From NCBI RefSeq assembly GCF_012027425.1, contig NZ_SNUE01000006.1, positions 124,001 to 188,000 of the forward strand: 64,000 nucleotides of DNA. Direction: 5' to 3'. Both the position numbers and the translations under genes were made by a program. Under the pieces are notes generated by a model that did not search any database, was not told the origin of the DNA, and worked only from the letters and a program-made list of their open reading frames with translations. Below, one piece after another: positions 45,319 to 55,426 of this stretch (position 1 is its first letter; each line of letters starts with the position of its first letter). This DNA comes from Thermococcus sp. MV5 (GTDB lineage Archaea > Methanobacteriota_B > Thermococci > Thermococcales > Thermococcaceae).

Positions 45319-46017
45319 ATGGATAGAGTTGCAAAAGCTAGAGAAATAATCGAAAAGGCAAAGGCTGAGAATAGAGCACTAGTGGAACCAGAGGCAAAGG
45401 AGATTCTCCAGCTATATGGTGTTCCTGTTCCCGAGTTCAAAGTCGCTACAAATGAAGAAGAGGCCGTGCAATTTGCAAGAGAAATTGGTTATCCTGTTGT
45501 TATGAAAATTGTCTCTCCTCAGATCATCCACAAGAGCGATGCTGGTGGTGTTAAAGTTAACATAAAGAATGATGATGAAGCCAGAGCGGCTTTCAAAACC
45601 ATCATGGAAAATGCCAAGAACTACAAACCAGACGCAGACCTCTGGGGAGTAATTGTATATAAGATGCTCCCACTTGGAAAAGAAGTCATTGTTGGTATGA
45701 TACGAGATCCCCAATTCGGCCCAGCAATCATGTTTGGTCTTGGTGGAATCTTTGTCGAGATCCTCAAAGATGTCAGCTTTAGAGTTGCACCAATAAGTAA
45801 GGATGAAGCTCTTGAAATGATAAAAGAAATCAAAGCATACCCAATACTTGCTGGAGCAAGAGGTGAAAAACCAGTCAACATTGAAGGGCTTGCTGAGATT
45901 ATTACAAAGGTTGGAGAACTTGCTCTTGAGCTCCCCGAGATCAAGGAGTTAGATATCAACCCAATATTTGCCTACGAGGAGAGTGCAGTTGCAGTCGACG
46001 CAAGAATGCTCCTTTGA
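45319..46017 (+). CDS. acdB: ADP-forming acyl-CoA synthetase beta subunit
   Basis: A 232-residue ATP-grasp subunit, the same length as Pyrococcus ACS beta. Typical segments are LLQLYGVPVPEFKVA-like EILQLYGVPVPEFKVA, PVVMKIVSPQIIHKSDAGGV, GMIRDPQFGPAIMFGLGGIF and ELDINPIFAYE. With an alpha subunit encoded elsewhere it converts acyl-CoA, ADP and phosphate to acid, CoA and ATP, the main substrate-level phosphorylation step of peptide and sugar fermentation. ATG 45319 follows GAGGTGG; GTG 45310 is rejected. Confidence 0.93.
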   Translation: MDRVAKAREIIEKAKAENRALVEPEAKEILQLYGVPVPEFKVATNEEEAVQFAREIGYPVVMKIVSPQIIHKSDAGGVKVNIKNDDEARAAFKTIMENAKNYKPDADLWGVIVYKMLPLGKEVIVGMIRDPQFGPAIMFGLGGIFVEILKDVSFRVAPISKDEALEMIKEIKAYPILAGARGEKPVNIEGLAEIITKVGELALELPEIKELDINPIFAYEESAVAVDARMLL

Positions 46018-46052
46018 TTTTCTCTTCTTTTAATAATTTAAAACGAGAGAAC

Positions 46053-46850
46053 TCAATACCAAGTTTCTGCAATTACATCATGTCGATGAATACTTTCATG
46101 ACTTATGACCCTTACGTGAATCCTTCCTTTAAACCTTTGTTTTGCCTTGAAAATGATTTCCCTAGCTACATCTTCCACAAACTTTGGGTTAAAGTACATA
46201 TTTTGAACCACTGCATTCTCATCGATTGTTTTTAACAATGTGTAAGTTGGGGAACTGAAAGAACTCTCTACAATGTCTATCATATCCTCCAGTGCTATCT
46301 CCTCTCCATAATCAGTTCTTATTTCTAAAGTTGCAATTGCTCTTTGGATATGTGTTTTTCCTTGGTTATTCGCCATAGCATGGGGACAAGCAGTATTACC
46401 AATTACTGTTACTTTTAAGACTTTTTCCACGTTTTTGAGCTCCTTTATTACTCCCACTTCAACATCGTAAGCTTCAAGACTCACCTTCTTACTCGCAGGA
46501 GTTTGTCTTTCCATAATTAATTGAGTCTTAATCCATACTTCGGCCCTTTTATGAGGATGTTTTTGTTCCAAACGGTGGATTATGGCAAGTCCAAGCTCCT
46601 CTAATGAAGTGTGTGCTTCTTTTACTTCTTCTTCTACTGCCTCACTCATTGTTTCGGTGATGCTTTCAACAAGGCGGCTCATATGAATACCCTTTTTCTC
46701 CTCAGGCACATCTATAGTTATCTCAAAAGTCGGGATGAATGTGTAAAGTTTTCCTTTCCAGTTTATCCTCGCAATTGTTCGCAAGTTAGTTATGCCCACC
46801 CTATGAAGTCTCTCCCTAATTTCAGGGATCTCTTCTTGGGTTTCGAACAT
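46053..46850 (-). CDS. mptA: GTP cyclohydrolase MptA (FolE2 family)
   Basis: A 265-residue T-fold enzyme of COG1469. Family markers are [58 protein letters not shown] with the metal-binding Cys-Pro-His, and [11 protein letters not shown]. It opens GTP to a dihydroneopterin cyclic phosphate, the first step of archaeal pterin synthesis; MptE (6949-7638) acts later in the same pathway. ATG 46850 follows GGTGGTGAG. The gene appears monocistronic, convergent with acdB. Confidence 0.92.
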   Translation of the reverse strand: MFETQEEIPEIRERLHRVGITNLRTIARINWKGKLYTFIPTFEITIDVPEEKKGIHMSRLVESITETMSEAVEEEVKEAHTSLEELGLAIIHRLEQKHPHKRAEVWIKTQLIMERQTPASKKVSLEAYDVEVGVIKELKNVEKVLKVTVIGNTACPHAMANNQGKTHIQRAIATLEIRTDYGEEIALEDMIDIVESSFSSPTYTLLKTIDENAVVQNMYFNPKFVEDVAREIIFKAKQRFKGRIHVRVISHESIHRHDVIAETWY

Positions 46851-46892
46851 TTTCTCACCACCAGTAGGAGAACCTAAAGATTTCTTTTAAAC

Positions 46893-47657
46893 TTATCTCA
46901 AGAATCGCATCAGGTTTTCATAGCTCTCCTTAGCAATTTCGATTTCTTCTTTGCTAAGTTTGTAACCATACTTTGCTTTTTCGAATACTCTTGTAATCTT
47001 ATCCAGATCCTCCAAATCTTCAAAAATGTCCCTTAATTTGTCCTCATGTTCCCAATGAGTCCAGCTTTTCTGATAAGGGTATCCTCTTTTTATGAGGCCT
47101 GCAACAACATTTTTGTACATTTTAATGATTCTCTCCTCAGGAGTGCCTTCAATTGATTCAAAAGTCACTTCAGGATCAAACTTAGCAATCTCCATTTTTT
47201 GCGATTTTTTTCTTTGTTGTAAAAAAAGAAACATTATAATAACGATAAACACAAAAAGTGGAGCAAAATATGCATAATCCGGGAGAGGCTCATAAGTTAT
47301 TGTAAACGTATCATTAAAGAAGTGGAATTTTGGATACTTTATTATCGGAGCCCTCACTCCCCTATAAGGTTCTATCTTTTTGCTAAAAAGTGCTCTAAGC
47401 GCAATTACAATCGCGAGAATTATAAGGAGCTCTCTCAAGTAGTCTCCTTTAGTCTTTCTCCGCTTTTTTACTGGTATTATTGGAATTCCTTTTTCAAAGA
47501 GAAACCATACTGCATATCCAAGAATCCCAAAAAAGAAGGCGGCCCATGCAAGGTATAAAATCTCAATATTAAATGAACTTTGCCCATGCTCCACAGTAGC
47601 CCTAAGTAATACTGCAAAAAGAAGCAGTATTAACACAAACGGCAGTATCCGTCTCAT
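46893..47657 (-). CDS. Membrane protein with C-terminal DUF4129-like domain
   Basis: A 254-residue protein with four hydrophobic segments (about residues 5-20, 30-52, 70-88 and 125-145) and a cytoplasmic C-terminal helical domain (RIIKMYKNVVAGLIKRGYPY, YGYKLSKEEIEIAKESYEN) matching the DUF4129 pattern. In other archaea such domains accompany transglutaminase-like and MoxR systems; none is adjacent. Last gene of the minus-strand run that begins with eIF1A; it starts only 3 bases after the DUF1699 stop. Confidence 0.72.
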   Translation of the reverse strand: MRRILPFVLILLLFAVLLRATVEHGQSSFNIEILYLAWAAFFFGILGYAVWFLFEKGIPIIPVKKRRKTKGDYLRELLIILAIVIALRALFSKKIEPYRGVRAPIIKYPKFHFFNDTFTITYEPLPDYAYFAPLFVFIVIIMFLFLQQRKKSQKMEIAKFDPEVTFESIEGTPEERIIKMYKNVVAGLIKRGYPYQKSWTHWEHEDKLRDIFEDLEDLDKITRVFEKAKYGYKLSKEEIEIAKESYENLMRFLR

Positions 47658-47660
47658 TTC

Positions 47661-48050
47661 TTATCGCCCATTAATTATGTAATAAACTGTTCTTAACGGA
47701 ATACCAAGCTCTTCACTTATCTCTTTTGGAGTCTTTCCTTTTTTTATCAGATCTTCAATTAATTTCAACGTGCCAATATCATATTTTTTGGGTCGTCCTC
47801 GGGAATGATTTGCTGGAACTAACTTTATGCCCATTTGGCTGAGGGCCTTTACAATCTTTTTAGAGACTTTTGGATAAAGACTTGGAGGGCACTTAATTAC
47901 TTTCACGTTAGGGGCCTTTTCTAATATCTTTACTAGGATTATCTTGGTTGGTCTGAGATTTATGTAAACTTCAGTTGCATCTCTACTTAGCATCTCATCT
48001 ATCTTTTCCAATAACTCTTCATTATTTCTCGCTTTTATTTCTACCTTCAT
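47661..48050 (-). CDS. DUF1699 family protein with C-terminal helix-turn-helix
   Basis: A 129-residue archaeal protein. The N-terminal 80 residues are an alpha-beta domain (VYINLRPTKIILVKILEKAP, VKVIKCPPSLYPKVSKKI). The C-terminal 40 form a resolvase-type helix-turn-helix (GKTPKEISEELGIPLRTVYY) after a basic linker (RGRPKKYD). A DNA-binding role is likely. ATG 48050 sits behind GGGTGAGTGGG and overlaps the region of the DUF530 stop, so it belongs to the topoisomerase VI gene chain. Confidence 0.8.
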   Translation of the reverse strand: MKVEIKARNNEELLEKIDEMLSRDATEVYINLRPTKIILVKILEKAPNVKVIKCPPSLYPKVSKKIVKALSQMGIKLVPANHSRGRPKKYDIGTLKLIEDLIKKGKTPKEISEELGIPLRTVYYIINGR

Positions 48051-48055
48051 CCCAC

Positions 48056-49306
48056 TCACCCTTGGAGCAACTCCAAAAACTGTTTTGCCTTATCACTCTT
48101 AGGCATAAATCTCTCAAATTTACTTGTATCCTCAAAAAGGGACATATGAAGTCCAGAAAGTACAAACTTTTCTATAGCCTCTCTCAAGTCATTTTCATCA
48201 ATTCCAAGGAGGTTACTGATTTTTTTCTCATCAAACGAGCTAATACCATAAAGTACAACCCCCCCCAGAAGATAATTCGGGATGTTTGATATTTCACTCC
48301 TTTTACCACTTAAGAGCTTTTCAATCTCGCACTTTTTGATGATCAACATGCTTCCAAATCCTGTCCTAAATTCCGGTTCATTCATGAAGGGAGCATCAAA
48401 AATCGAATAGTGACAGTCAATACATGGTTTCATTTGCGGATATATGCTAATAGCCTCCCTTTCTTTCTCAGATGTAACATAGTAGTACTTGAAAAAGTCA
48501 AGAGCAAGAAATTCAACTCCTTTGCCTGGATAACAAGAAGCATAGGCTAATGCAATGTTATCAACGGTATAATGGCTATTAATTAAAACTCCTTTAGTCT
48601 TAACGTAACTTAGAACTCTCCACCGGTATTTCCTTCCAAACCTTTTCCTCAGTTCACTATCTATATCTGCATCTATGGGCAACTCCAAACGCTCTTTCTT
48701 CAGCCTGCCTCCTTGCCAATACTCTACCTCTATTCTTATTCCTTTTTTCCTAACTTGACCTCTCTCTTTAAGTTTCGCCTTTATCTCCTTGAAAGTATCC
48801 CTCACTTTGTTATCTTGTTGACCAAGAATCTTAAGCACATCGCCTGAATAAGCAAGATACGGCAGAATTTCAAGTCTCCCCAGTTTTATAGGTTTCTCAA
48901 CGACTTTTAATTCCCCTAGTTCCTCTTTGTTTGTAATATTTCTGATGTCCACTTCTTTTTTGCCTCTATAGAAAGTATAATGGGCAGCTATTGTAGCAAG
49001 GGCAATTTTATGTCCTGTTATAGCAGTCCTGAGTCTTTCAAGGGTAAGCATCCGATAATGGTTCCTTAGAAAGATCCTACGAATGTGCGGATCTCTTTCT
49101 CGTTTGCTTAATGCTCCGGCGTAGGAGTGAGTATCACCCACCCTACGAGAAAGCTCATCCTCGAATCCTTTGAGAATTGCCAAGTTTCTATTTAAATTAA
49201 AAGCTAAATAAAGAGGATCGAAATTCTCAAATAACTTACTCATGCTTATCTTTATGTCATCCAAAGCCCTATTAATCTGAGCTATAAGTTCCTCCGTCGT
49301 AGTCAT
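48056..49306 (-). CDS. DUF530 family protein
   Basis: A 416-residue archaeal protein of the DUF530 family, recognised by overall sequence and its fixed place after topoisomerase VI. The N-terminal third is helical ([20 protein letters not shown]). The middle contains basic segments, and the C-terminal part has a Cys motif ([10 protein letters not shown], with SCYPGKG earlier) that could bind zinc. Function unknown. ATG 49306 overlaps the stop of top6A by four bases, indicating coupled translation and a possible link to topoisomerase function. Confidence 0.82.
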   Translation of the reverse strand: MTTTEELIAQINRALDDIKISMSKLFENFDPLYLAFNLNRNLAILKGFEDELSRRVGDTHSYAGALSKRERDPHIRRIFLRNHYRMLTLERLRTAITGHKIALATIAAHYTFYRGKKEVDIRNITNKEELGELKVVEKPIKLGRLEILPYLAYSGDVLKILGQQDNKVRDTFKEIKAKLKERGQVRKKGIRIEVEYWQGGRLKKERLELPIDADIDSELRKRFGRKYRWRVLSYVKTKGVLINSHYTVDNIALAYASCYPGKGVEFLALDFFKYYYVTSEKEREAISIYPQMKPCIDCHYSIFDAPFMNEPEFRTGFGSMLIIKKCEIEKLLSGKRSEISNIPNYLLGGVVLYGISSFDEKKISNLLGIDENDLREAIEKFVLSGLHMSLFEDTSKFERFMPKSDKAKQFLELLQG

Positions 49307-50448
49307 GGAAGTAACTCCTCTTTATCAATTTTCTCTGGGAGGTATTCCCGAGCAACGAATTCTAAACTCTTATTGGCTAGAGCTTGTTGTTCAATCCTCA
49401 CCCCCCAACTAAGGGCCAATTTAAGTTGCCTTTGCCATTCCTTGTTCTGGAACCAAGGATAACTCATTTCTTCTACGATACGCTTATAATCCCCAGTTGG
49501 TCCACCTCTCTTATTAGGAGGAATTCCTTTGAGTTTTTCTGTGACGTTTTCAAGACCATAGTGTTTTATATCATCCATAGTCATTCCCACAAATTTTGCT
49601 TCGGGAGTGGCAAGCTTTTCGCTAAGATAAGCGAGATTTATTGAGCCTTGCTTTATTGTGGAGTAGATGTACCATCCGTAAGGGTCACCGTCAGTGAAAA
49701 CAATTATTGGAAGTCCTTCTTCGTAGTGAAGTCTATGAATCAAACGCCTGACACCACGAGAAGCCTGTCCCTGAGTTGCAACTACTAGAGCCTTCTCCTT
49801 CTTTGGATATTTTTCTTCAATTAGCCTATCTGCCATAGCTGCTGTCTCTACTACAAGCACATAATCAACATTAATCTCCGGAAATTCTATGTGCTCAACG
49901 GTCCCAGGTACTGCCCATCCACCCATACCAAGCTTTGAGGCATTAAACTCGTCCTCTCCGTCCCTAATAACTATGTCTCCATAAATGTATCCTCTTCTAT
50001 CTGCTGTTATGTGCATTTCCTCTCTAAGAACTCCGAACATTCTCTCTAAATCCTCTATAACGGGATCACTTTCGCTCTGATCCTCAAATGTGTTTTCTTT
50101 AGTTCCAGGAATAGTGTGCTTGTTTGCATAATAGGCTTCTCTCAAGCTTGCGTGTTTACCCTCACTTACAAGTCTTTTTATGTAAGCTGCTATTAGAAGG
50201 GTCTGCATAAATTTCCTTGCATGTGCTACGTGAAAGAGGTATCTTCTTGACGTTTTATTCCCCATTTTAATCAAACGATCTCTTTCATCAAAGTATACAT
50301 TGCTAAGTCCTCTGGTAGGAACGTCTATGAAGGGATTCTTTCCTGCAACTATTTCTTCGAGTACTTTTTTTCCAAAATTCTCAAGCTGTTTGAGGACTTT
50401 CTTAGGATCATAGCTAAACCTCTCTTTTGGTTTCTCGCGTTTAAGCAT
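49303..50448 (-). CDS. top6A: DNA topoisomerase VI subunit A
   Basis: A 381-residue Spo11-like DNA-cleaving subunit. The winged-helix domain carries the REAYY motif (residues 103-107), whose Tyr attacks DNA. The Toprim domain has Glu in [11 protein letters not shown] and the DGD motif in [13 protein letters not shown]. The catalytic complex is an A2B2 heterotetramer that passes one duplex through another, relaxing and decatenating DNA with ATP. The start overlaps the end of top6B by 8 bases; GAAGGGA lies upstream. Confidence 0.95.
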   Translation of the reverse strand: MLKREKPKERFSYDPKKVLKQLENFGKKVLEEIVAGKNPFIDVPTRGLSNVYFDERDRLIKMGNKTSRRYLFHVAHARKFMQTLLIAAYIKRLVSEGKHASLREAYYANKHTIPGTKENTFEDQSESDPVIEDLERMFGVLREEMHITADRRGYIYGDIVIRDGEDEFNASKLGMGGWAVPGTVEHIEFPEINVDYVLVVETAAMADRLIEEKYPKKEKALVVATQGQASRGVRRLIHRLHYEEGLPIIVFTDGDPYGWYIYSTIKQGSINLAYLSEKLATPEAKFVGMTMDDIKHYGLENVTEKLKGIPPNKRGGPTGDYKRIVEEMSYPWFQNKEWQRQLKLALSWGVRIEQQALANKSLEFVAREYLPEKIDKEELLP

Positions 50449-52144
50449 TCCCTTCAGCCTCCACGGTTTGTTCTTCTATTGTTTCAAATTTTTTCTCAAT
50501 CATCATGACTAGCATATCTTTAATCTCCTCTTCAGATATGCCAGTAAGTACGCTCAAGGCTTTTGAAACCTCAGGCACATACTTTTCAAAGGTCTTTCTT
50601 CTTTTAACTTGGTAGAGCTTGCGGTGTTTTCCACCTAAGTACTTTGCAAGCCTCCTCGCTGCTTCCATTATTGCAAGTCTTATCTCTTCGTAGATTTCCT
50701 CTTCATTTGCAACACTCTGTTTTCCAGTTGATGTATATGGAACATGAACACTGATTACGTTCACTAAGAGCACTAATGGAGCTCTATCTATATCATCTAC
50801 CCTATAACGCTTCCAATCAATACTCCTTGCTGCGGAAGTTATCACACACGAACCCGCATCAAACAACAAGGGGACTCTGTTTGCATACCTTAAGAGATCA
50901 AAGCCACTGCTTAACTCCCCACCAAAGGCAAGTCCAACTTCAACTTGGAATGGGATACCACCACGATAAACCTTCGGTGATCTACTCACAGCAGTTACAA
51001 ATTCAGGCCTTAAAATTCCAGTAAGTCCTTTTTCTATGTTTTCTTCTCCAATTGGTCGAAGTCCATGAGTAGGAGGTGCTAAAAAGTTCATGTATTTAAA
51101 TGCTTCAACAATCTCCTCTGCTTCATGCCAAGTGAGTTTTTCTGGAGGTTTTTCCATGATCTTTCTAACATCTTTAAGAACCTTCTTCCCCTTCTTCCCA
51201 AAACTGGCTATTATTCTATCCACCTCTCCTTCAGTGAGCCTTTTTAGAAGTTGTTCTCTGACACTCTGCTCTTCTTCTCCCTTTATAAGCCTCAAAGCAG
51301 TTATATACCTCACTAACTCATCGATTTTCTTGTCACTTATTCTTGAAAATCCTCCTATAAGCAGAGTCCTCACAGTGGTTCTCGTAGTCCTTTTAGCCAT
51401 CCTGTATATATCATCAGTCATAACACCTTTGGGATGTGGCTTCATTTCCTCTGGAGGTTCTGGAACCTTATCACTACTTCTTGGGAAAACTATCAACTTC
51501 CCATCAGGTTCTATGAGTTCAATATGCGCGTGAGGATTAGCTATAGCAGTGAGCTTTAAATACCAGTAGGGACCCTGTTTAGATCGAATATAACGAACAT
51601 CTTTAACCTCCATCTCTATTCTTGTACCTCTCCAACCAGTTGGATTTGAGTGTTTTGTTTTCTTGAAAATTTTCCCTTCGTTCTTCTCTACATCAATACC
51701 CACCCAAGCCTCAATTATATCTTCTCCACCGGTGGAAGTAATAACTCTAGTAGCTTTTCCACTTGTAATTTGAGCAAACATAACTGCCCCACTAATACCA
51801 ATACCTTGCTGTCCCCTGCTTTGAATATTTCTATGAGCCTTTGTACCAGCTAGCATTTTACCAAAAACGTGTGCAATAAATTTCTCTGGGATCCCAGGCC
51901 CATTATCTTCTACGATTATTTTGTAGTACTCTGAACCAAGCTCTTCTATCTCAACTCTAACGTATGGTAGTATTCCCGCTTCCTCACAGGCATCCAAAGA
52001 ATTTGTCACAGCCTCGTGGATCAAGGTCGTAAAAGAACGCACTTTTCCAGTGTAACCTAGCATTGCAGCATTTCTTCTAAAGAACTCACTGACACTCTGT
52101 ATTTTAAATTCCTTAAACAGCTTATTTGCCTCAGAATTCGCCAT
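50441..52144 (-). CDS. top6B: DNA topoisomerase VI subunit B
   Basis: A 567-residue GHKL ATPase subunit. [11 protein letters not shown] (Asn48) binds Mg-ATP, DNGPGIP is at residues 80-86, and the ATP lid is [11 protein letters not shown]. The transducer domain holds the switch-lysine region ([10 protein letters not shown]). It dimerises on ATP binding and drives strand passage by the A subunit. GGAGGTATGTATT precedes ATG 52144. It overlaps the KH-protein gene by 14 bases, keeping the whole run coupled. Confidence 0.95.
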   Translation of the reverse strand: MANSEANKLFKEFKIQSVSEFFRRNAAMLGYTGKVRSFTTLIHEAVTNSLDACEEAGILPYVRVEIEELGSEYYKIIVEDNGPGIPEKFIAHVFGKMLAGTKAHRNIQSRGQQGIGISGAVMFAQITSGKATRVITSTGGEDIIEAWVGIDVEKNEGKIFKKTKHSNPTGWRGTRIEMEVKDVRYIRSKQGPYWYLKLTAIANPHAHIELIEPDGKLIVFPRSSDKVPEPPEEMKPHPKGVMTDDIYRMAKRTTRTTVRTLLIGGFSRISDKKIDELVRYITALRLIKGEEEQSVREQLLKRLTEGEVDRIIASFGKKGKKVLKDVRKIMEKPPEKLTWHEAEEIVEAFKYMNFLAPPTHGLRPIGEENIEKGLTGILRPEFVTAVSRSPKVYRGGIPFQVEVGLAFGGELSSGFDLLRYANRVPLLFDAGSCVITSAARSIDWKRYRVDDIDRAPLVLLVNVISVHVPYTSTGKQSVANEEEIYEEIRLAIMEAARRLAKYLGGKHRKLYQVKRRKTFEKYVPEVSKALSVLTGISEEEIKDMLVMMIEKKFETIEEQTVEAEGNA

Positions 52145-52793
52145 AATACATACCTCCTTCGAGCTCTAGGTCTTTCTTTCTTCTTTCTAGATATTTGTAA
52201 ACGGTCCCATGGGGAGAACCTTTGACAAGCTTTTCAATCGCAGTTTTTGCTATCTGGACTTGGATTGGATTTCCAATAATTGCAACTGTCTTTCCATAAA
52301 CACTTATATCTGTGCCACTCATTTCTTCTATGATCTCCCTAGTTCTCCCCTTTCTTCCAATGATCCTTCCTCTAACTCGTGGAAGGGCATTTTTCTCATT
52401 CCCCACAATGACATCGGTCAAATCAACTACCTCAAGTACTTCCCCTTCATTTAAAAGCCTAAACGCACGTTTTGGAGAAAAACCTCTTCCAATAGCAAGA
52501 ACTATGTCTCTAGCTTTCCATACTGCCAAGGGATCATCCGTCTTTTCTGTAGATGTGATGAACACCTCCCCGGTGTTACTATCAATTTCTATTTTTGTCT
52601 TTGTAGCATCTTCAATCTTTTTCTTTGTCTCACCTTTTTTACCAATAACCACTCCAATTCTCTCTTTGGGAATTCTCACAAACTCTTCTTGCTCACCAAA
52701 TGCAACAAACTCCTCGATCTCAAAAGATCTCTCTCTATTTCCCTCTTTATCCACATACTCATATTTTTTCAGTTTTTCTTCAAATTCATCCAT
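52131..52793 (-). CDS. KH-domain protein, archaeal Dim2/Pno1 homologue
   Basis: A 220-residue protein with two KH domains: the GxxG loops are VIGKKGETKKKIE and IIGRKGRTREIIEE. It belongs to COG1094, whose eukaryotic member Dim2/Pno1 binds the 3' end of the small-subunit rRNA precursor. Adjacent RIO1 kinase and eIF1A genes support a role in 30S assembly. ATG 52793 follows GGGTGATTAGT; upstream in-frame Met codons lie inside the RIO gene and are rejected. Confidence 0.9.
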   Translation of the reverse strand: MDEFEEKLKKYEYVDKEGNRERSFEIEEFVAFGEQEEFVRIPKERIGVVIGKKGETKKKIEDATKTKIEIDSNTGEVFITSTEKTDDPLAVWKARDIVLAIGRGFSPKRAFRLLNEGEVLEVVDLTDVIVGNEKNALPRVRGRIIGRKGRTREIIEEMSGTDISVYGKTVAIIGNPIQVQIAKTAIEKLVKGSPHGTVYKYLERRKKDLELEGGMYYGEF

Positions 52794-52794
52794 A

Positions 52795-53571
52795 CTAATC
52801 ACCCGAAAGCTCTCTAAACTTTTCATCAAGATCCTCAACGTTGACTCCTTTTTTAGCGAAATAATTAATTATGTTTCTCAAATCCCTGCGAAGCAGTGTT
52901 AAAGCCATTCTATTTCTTTTCACAGTTGCCTGGGACCAATCAATTATCACAGGTTTCTCCCAAATCAGTATATTATACTCACTCAGATCCCCATGAACCA
53001 TGTCTCCTCTCTTCCAAAGCTTTTCAATAGACCCCATTGCAAATTCATAAAGTTCTTCAAATTCTTTTTTATCGAGCTCTCGTTCAATATCCTTTAATCT
53101 CGGGGCTGGATATTCATCTCCTATATATTCCATTATCAGGACATTGTTACCAAATGCTATAGGCTCTGGAGCCCTTATTGCATATTTCATTGCTCTTTGT
53201 AAATTTTTAAACTCTCTTCTCGTCCATACAAATACTAGTTTCCTTATGTCTTTCGGTAGATATCCTATTCTCGGATCTGCAGCTAGGTATTCCCATATTC
53301 TTCTGAATTCTGTGGTATACGTTCGGTAAACCTTAACGACAACATAATTACCATCGCCGTCAATAGCCTTAAACACATTTGCCTCTTTCCCTGTGGAAAT
53401 CACGCCTAGTAGATGTTCTATTTTCCCCCTTCTACGAAAATACGCAAGCGTATCAATTGTTGTTTTGTCAAATACCTCACTAAATACTTTATAAAGCTCA
53501 CTATCTTTTTCTCTACGTTCATCTAGTCCTAAAATCTGGGAAATCTTTCTGTCAATATCTTTATCTCCCAT
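52795..53571 (-). CDS. rio1: RIO1-type serine protein kinase
   Basis: A 258-residue atypical kinase. The nucleotide loop STGKEANVF is at residues 59-67, Lys80 is the ion-pair Lys, and the catalytic loop HGDLSEYN has His193, Asp195 and Asn200, with Asp211 in IIDWSQAT as the metal ligand. The N-terminal helical part is RIO1-like rather than RIO2 (no winged helix). RIO1 acts in late small-subunit maturation, and its gene is sandwiched between eIF1A and the Dim2-like gene. Confidence 0.94.
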   Translation of the reverse strand: MGDKDIDRKISQILGLDERREKDSELYKVFSEVFDKTTIDTLAYFRRRGKIEHLLGVISTGKEANVFKAIDGDGNYVVVKVYRTYTTEFRRIWEYLAADPRIGYLPKDIRKLVFVWTRREFKNLQRAMKYAIRAPEPIAFGNNVLIMEYIGDEYPAPRLKDIERELDKKEFEELYEFAMGSIEKLWKRGDMVHGDLSEYNILIWEKPVIIDWSQATVKRNRMALTLLRRDLRNIINYFAKKGVNVEDLDEKFRELSGD

Positions 53572-53577
53572 ACCCCA

Positions 53578-53919
53578 TCACAATGTTAGACCACCGCTAA
53601 GGAATTCCTGGGTGATCTTTTTCTTTCTGAGGAGCCAATCCACTTGGGTTCTTGTATAACGATAGACTATATCTCCTCTCTCATCACTTTGAACTTCCCA
53701 CGGCTCCACAACTACCACATCACCAATCTTAATCCACATCCTTCTTCTGAACCTACCAGGAATTCTGCACCTTCTTATCTTTCCATCAGAACATCTAACA
53801 TCCATCCATCCTGAACCTAGGGCCTGCTCCACTATCCCAAATACCTGGTTATCCTTTGGAAGAGGGACTCTAATAACCTCTTCACCCTCAACAGTCCTAT
53901 TTTTATCCTTCCTTCGCAT
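53578..53919 (-). CDS. eif1A: Translation initiation factor 1A (aIF1A)
   Basis: A 113-residue OB-fold protein with the family sequence [31 protein letters not shown] and [20 protein letters not shown]. It binds the A-site region of the small subunit and promotes initiator tRNA and mRNA positioning. ATG 53919 follows GAGGTGATG; the track-long extension to 54036 has no family similarity. It heads the minus-strand chain eIF1A-RIO1-KH-Top6B-Top6A-DUF530-DUF1699-DUF4129. Confidence 0.95.
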   Translation of the reverse strand: MRRKDKNRTVEGEEVIRVPLPKDNQVFGIVEQALGSGWMDVRCSDGKIRRCRIPGRFRRRMWIKIGDVVVVEPWEVQSDERGDIVYRYTRTQVDWLLRKKKITQEFLSGGLTL

Positions 53920-54098
53920 GAACATCACCTCACGTAGTTTATTTAATACCTTTATAAGCCTACGCTTTTGCAAATATTTTCCACTATCAGTTACTAGTGC
54001 TACTTTAAAAATTTTTGCATGAGCACATCTAAACATCCAAAAAGTTGAAAAAGAAAGAAGTTTAAACTCTAATTACCAAAATCTGGAGGTAGTGATTT

Positions 54099-55262
54099 AT
54101 GAAAGAAACAATACTTCTTACTGGACCTCCGTTAAATGGGCGAGATGAATACGCCGAGGAAGCTTTAAAATTAGTGAAGAGTGAGAGCTTTCAATATTAC
54201 CATGTTTTCGACTACCTTCGAGAGATAGGGCGAGAAAAAGGAGTCAAAATAACCAGAAAAAATGTTCTGGATTTTGCAATAAGCCATCCAGATTTAATGA
54301 ACACCATAAGAGATGAAGCGTTTAAAAGAATAAGAGATGAAATTGAAAGAAGTGATAAGAGGTTTCATCTAGCATCTACCCCTGCTCTTTTTAGATGGGG
54401 AAGTGGGAGTGTTTTGGGCTTCACTTTAAGCAACCTGAAGCTTCTAAAACCAAGTAGAGTAATAATTGTTCTGGATGATATTCTGAGTGTTAGAAGAAGA
54501 ATAATACATGACGAAGAGTGGTTTGAACGCTTTGGAAGAAACAAGGAAAATATAAAGCTGACGACCCTTGTAATGTGGCGTGAAGATGCCATAAACCATG
54601 TGAAAACTCTTGTGCATGAGTTGAATAAAGAAGGGATTCAAGTTCGTTATGTCCTCCATTTTGGTATTAGGCATCCTTATCAGACCTTCATCGATTTAAT
54701 CTTTCATGAAAATGAAAAGCCCCTCATTTACCTTAGCTATCCCATGACCGGCCATGAGGAAGAATACTACCATAGAGTTAAAGGATTCTACAAAAAGTTG
54801 AGCAAGCATTTCACTGTCTTGGATCCGGGAGCACTTGATGATTGGTGGATTGTTGCTGAGTATGACGCTCAAGTGGAGGAGAATCCGGAGATACAAAGGA
54901 TAAAAATAAAGAATATTTTTGATGGAGAGGAAATCGAAGAACTTGATAGAGAGGACATAGAGCAAGCAACAGATATACTAAGAAGGCAGCTTGTTGAGAG
55001 AGATTTCAATTTAGTTGATGTGAGCAAGGCCATAGCAGTTTATCATTATGCCAAAGGAATGTCTGCTGGAGTCATAAGTGAAATGGCCGAAGCTTATAGA
55101 ACTTTAGGGGCTATTTATCTCTACTATCCCTTTAAAAAGAGACCAAGCCCTTTCATGGAGTTCTACGGTATGCAGAACCCTTCAAGGAGAACAATGTTTA
55201 AGGATGAGGATGAAATGATAAGAGCCATGGTAGAGGAGAAGGAATATTGGACAAAGGCCTAG
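54099..55262 (+). CDS. P-loop-like plus nucleoside-deoxyribosyltransferase-like fusion protein
   Basis: A 387-residue protein. Residues 1-200 resemble an adenylate-kinase-like P-loop NTPase: the Walker A position reads LLTGPPLNGRDEYA, without the conserved Lys, and VIIVLDDI may be Walker B. Residues about 205-360 resemble a nucleoside 2-deoxyribosyltransferase-type Rossmann domain (LIYLSYPMTGHEEEYY, TVLDPGALDDW, AVYHYAKGMSAGVISEMAEA). The combination suggests nucleotide handling or signalling, but no function is established. GGAGGTAGTG precedes ATG 54099, with a TATA-like AGTTTAAAC upstream. Confidence 0.72.
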   Translation: MKETILLTGPPLNGRDEYAEEALKLVKSESFQYYHVFDYLREIGREKGVKITRKNVLDFAISHPDLMNTIRDEAFKRIRDEIERSDKRFHLASTPALFRWGSGSVLGFTLSNLKLLKPSRVIIVLDDILSVRRRIIHDEEWFERFGRNKENIKLTTLVMWREDAINHVKTLVHELNKEGIQVRYVLHFGIRHPYQTFIDLIFHENEKPLIYLSYPMTGHEEEYYHRVKGFYKKLSKHFTVLDPGALDDWWIVAEYDAQVEENPEIQRIKIKNIFDGEEIEELDREDIEQATDILRRQLVERDFNLVDVSKAIAVYHYAKGMSAGVISEMAEAYRTLGAIYLYYPFKKRPSPFMEFYGMQNPSRRTMFKDEDEMIRAMVEEKEYWTKA

Positions 55263-55397
55263 AGTAAACTGTACCCGTTAAGAACGTCTAAATCTCTTCA
55301 GGGGTCCCTCTTGCCTTTACCTTCCATCCGGAGAAAAAGATAACAAAGGCCATATCCTAGTCCAACTTTTCATTAACATATAGAATATTAGAATTAG

Positions 55398-55425
55398 AAA
55401 AGTAACAGAGAAAAAGAGAAGAGAA
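55398..55425 (-). terminator. T-rich termination region after gdhA
   Basis: Directly after the gdhA stop the transcript strand reads TTTCTCTTCTCTTTTTCTCTGT followed by further T tracts. Oligo-T stretches are the usual Thermococcales transcription termination signal. Confidence 0.4.
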
Positions 55426-55426
55426 A

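Noticed and set aside
52312..52902. 196-codon plus-strand open frame opposite the KH and RIO genes
   Set aside because: Low-complexity Ser/Pro/Ile composition typical of an antisense shadow of charged coding sequence; no ribosome binding site.
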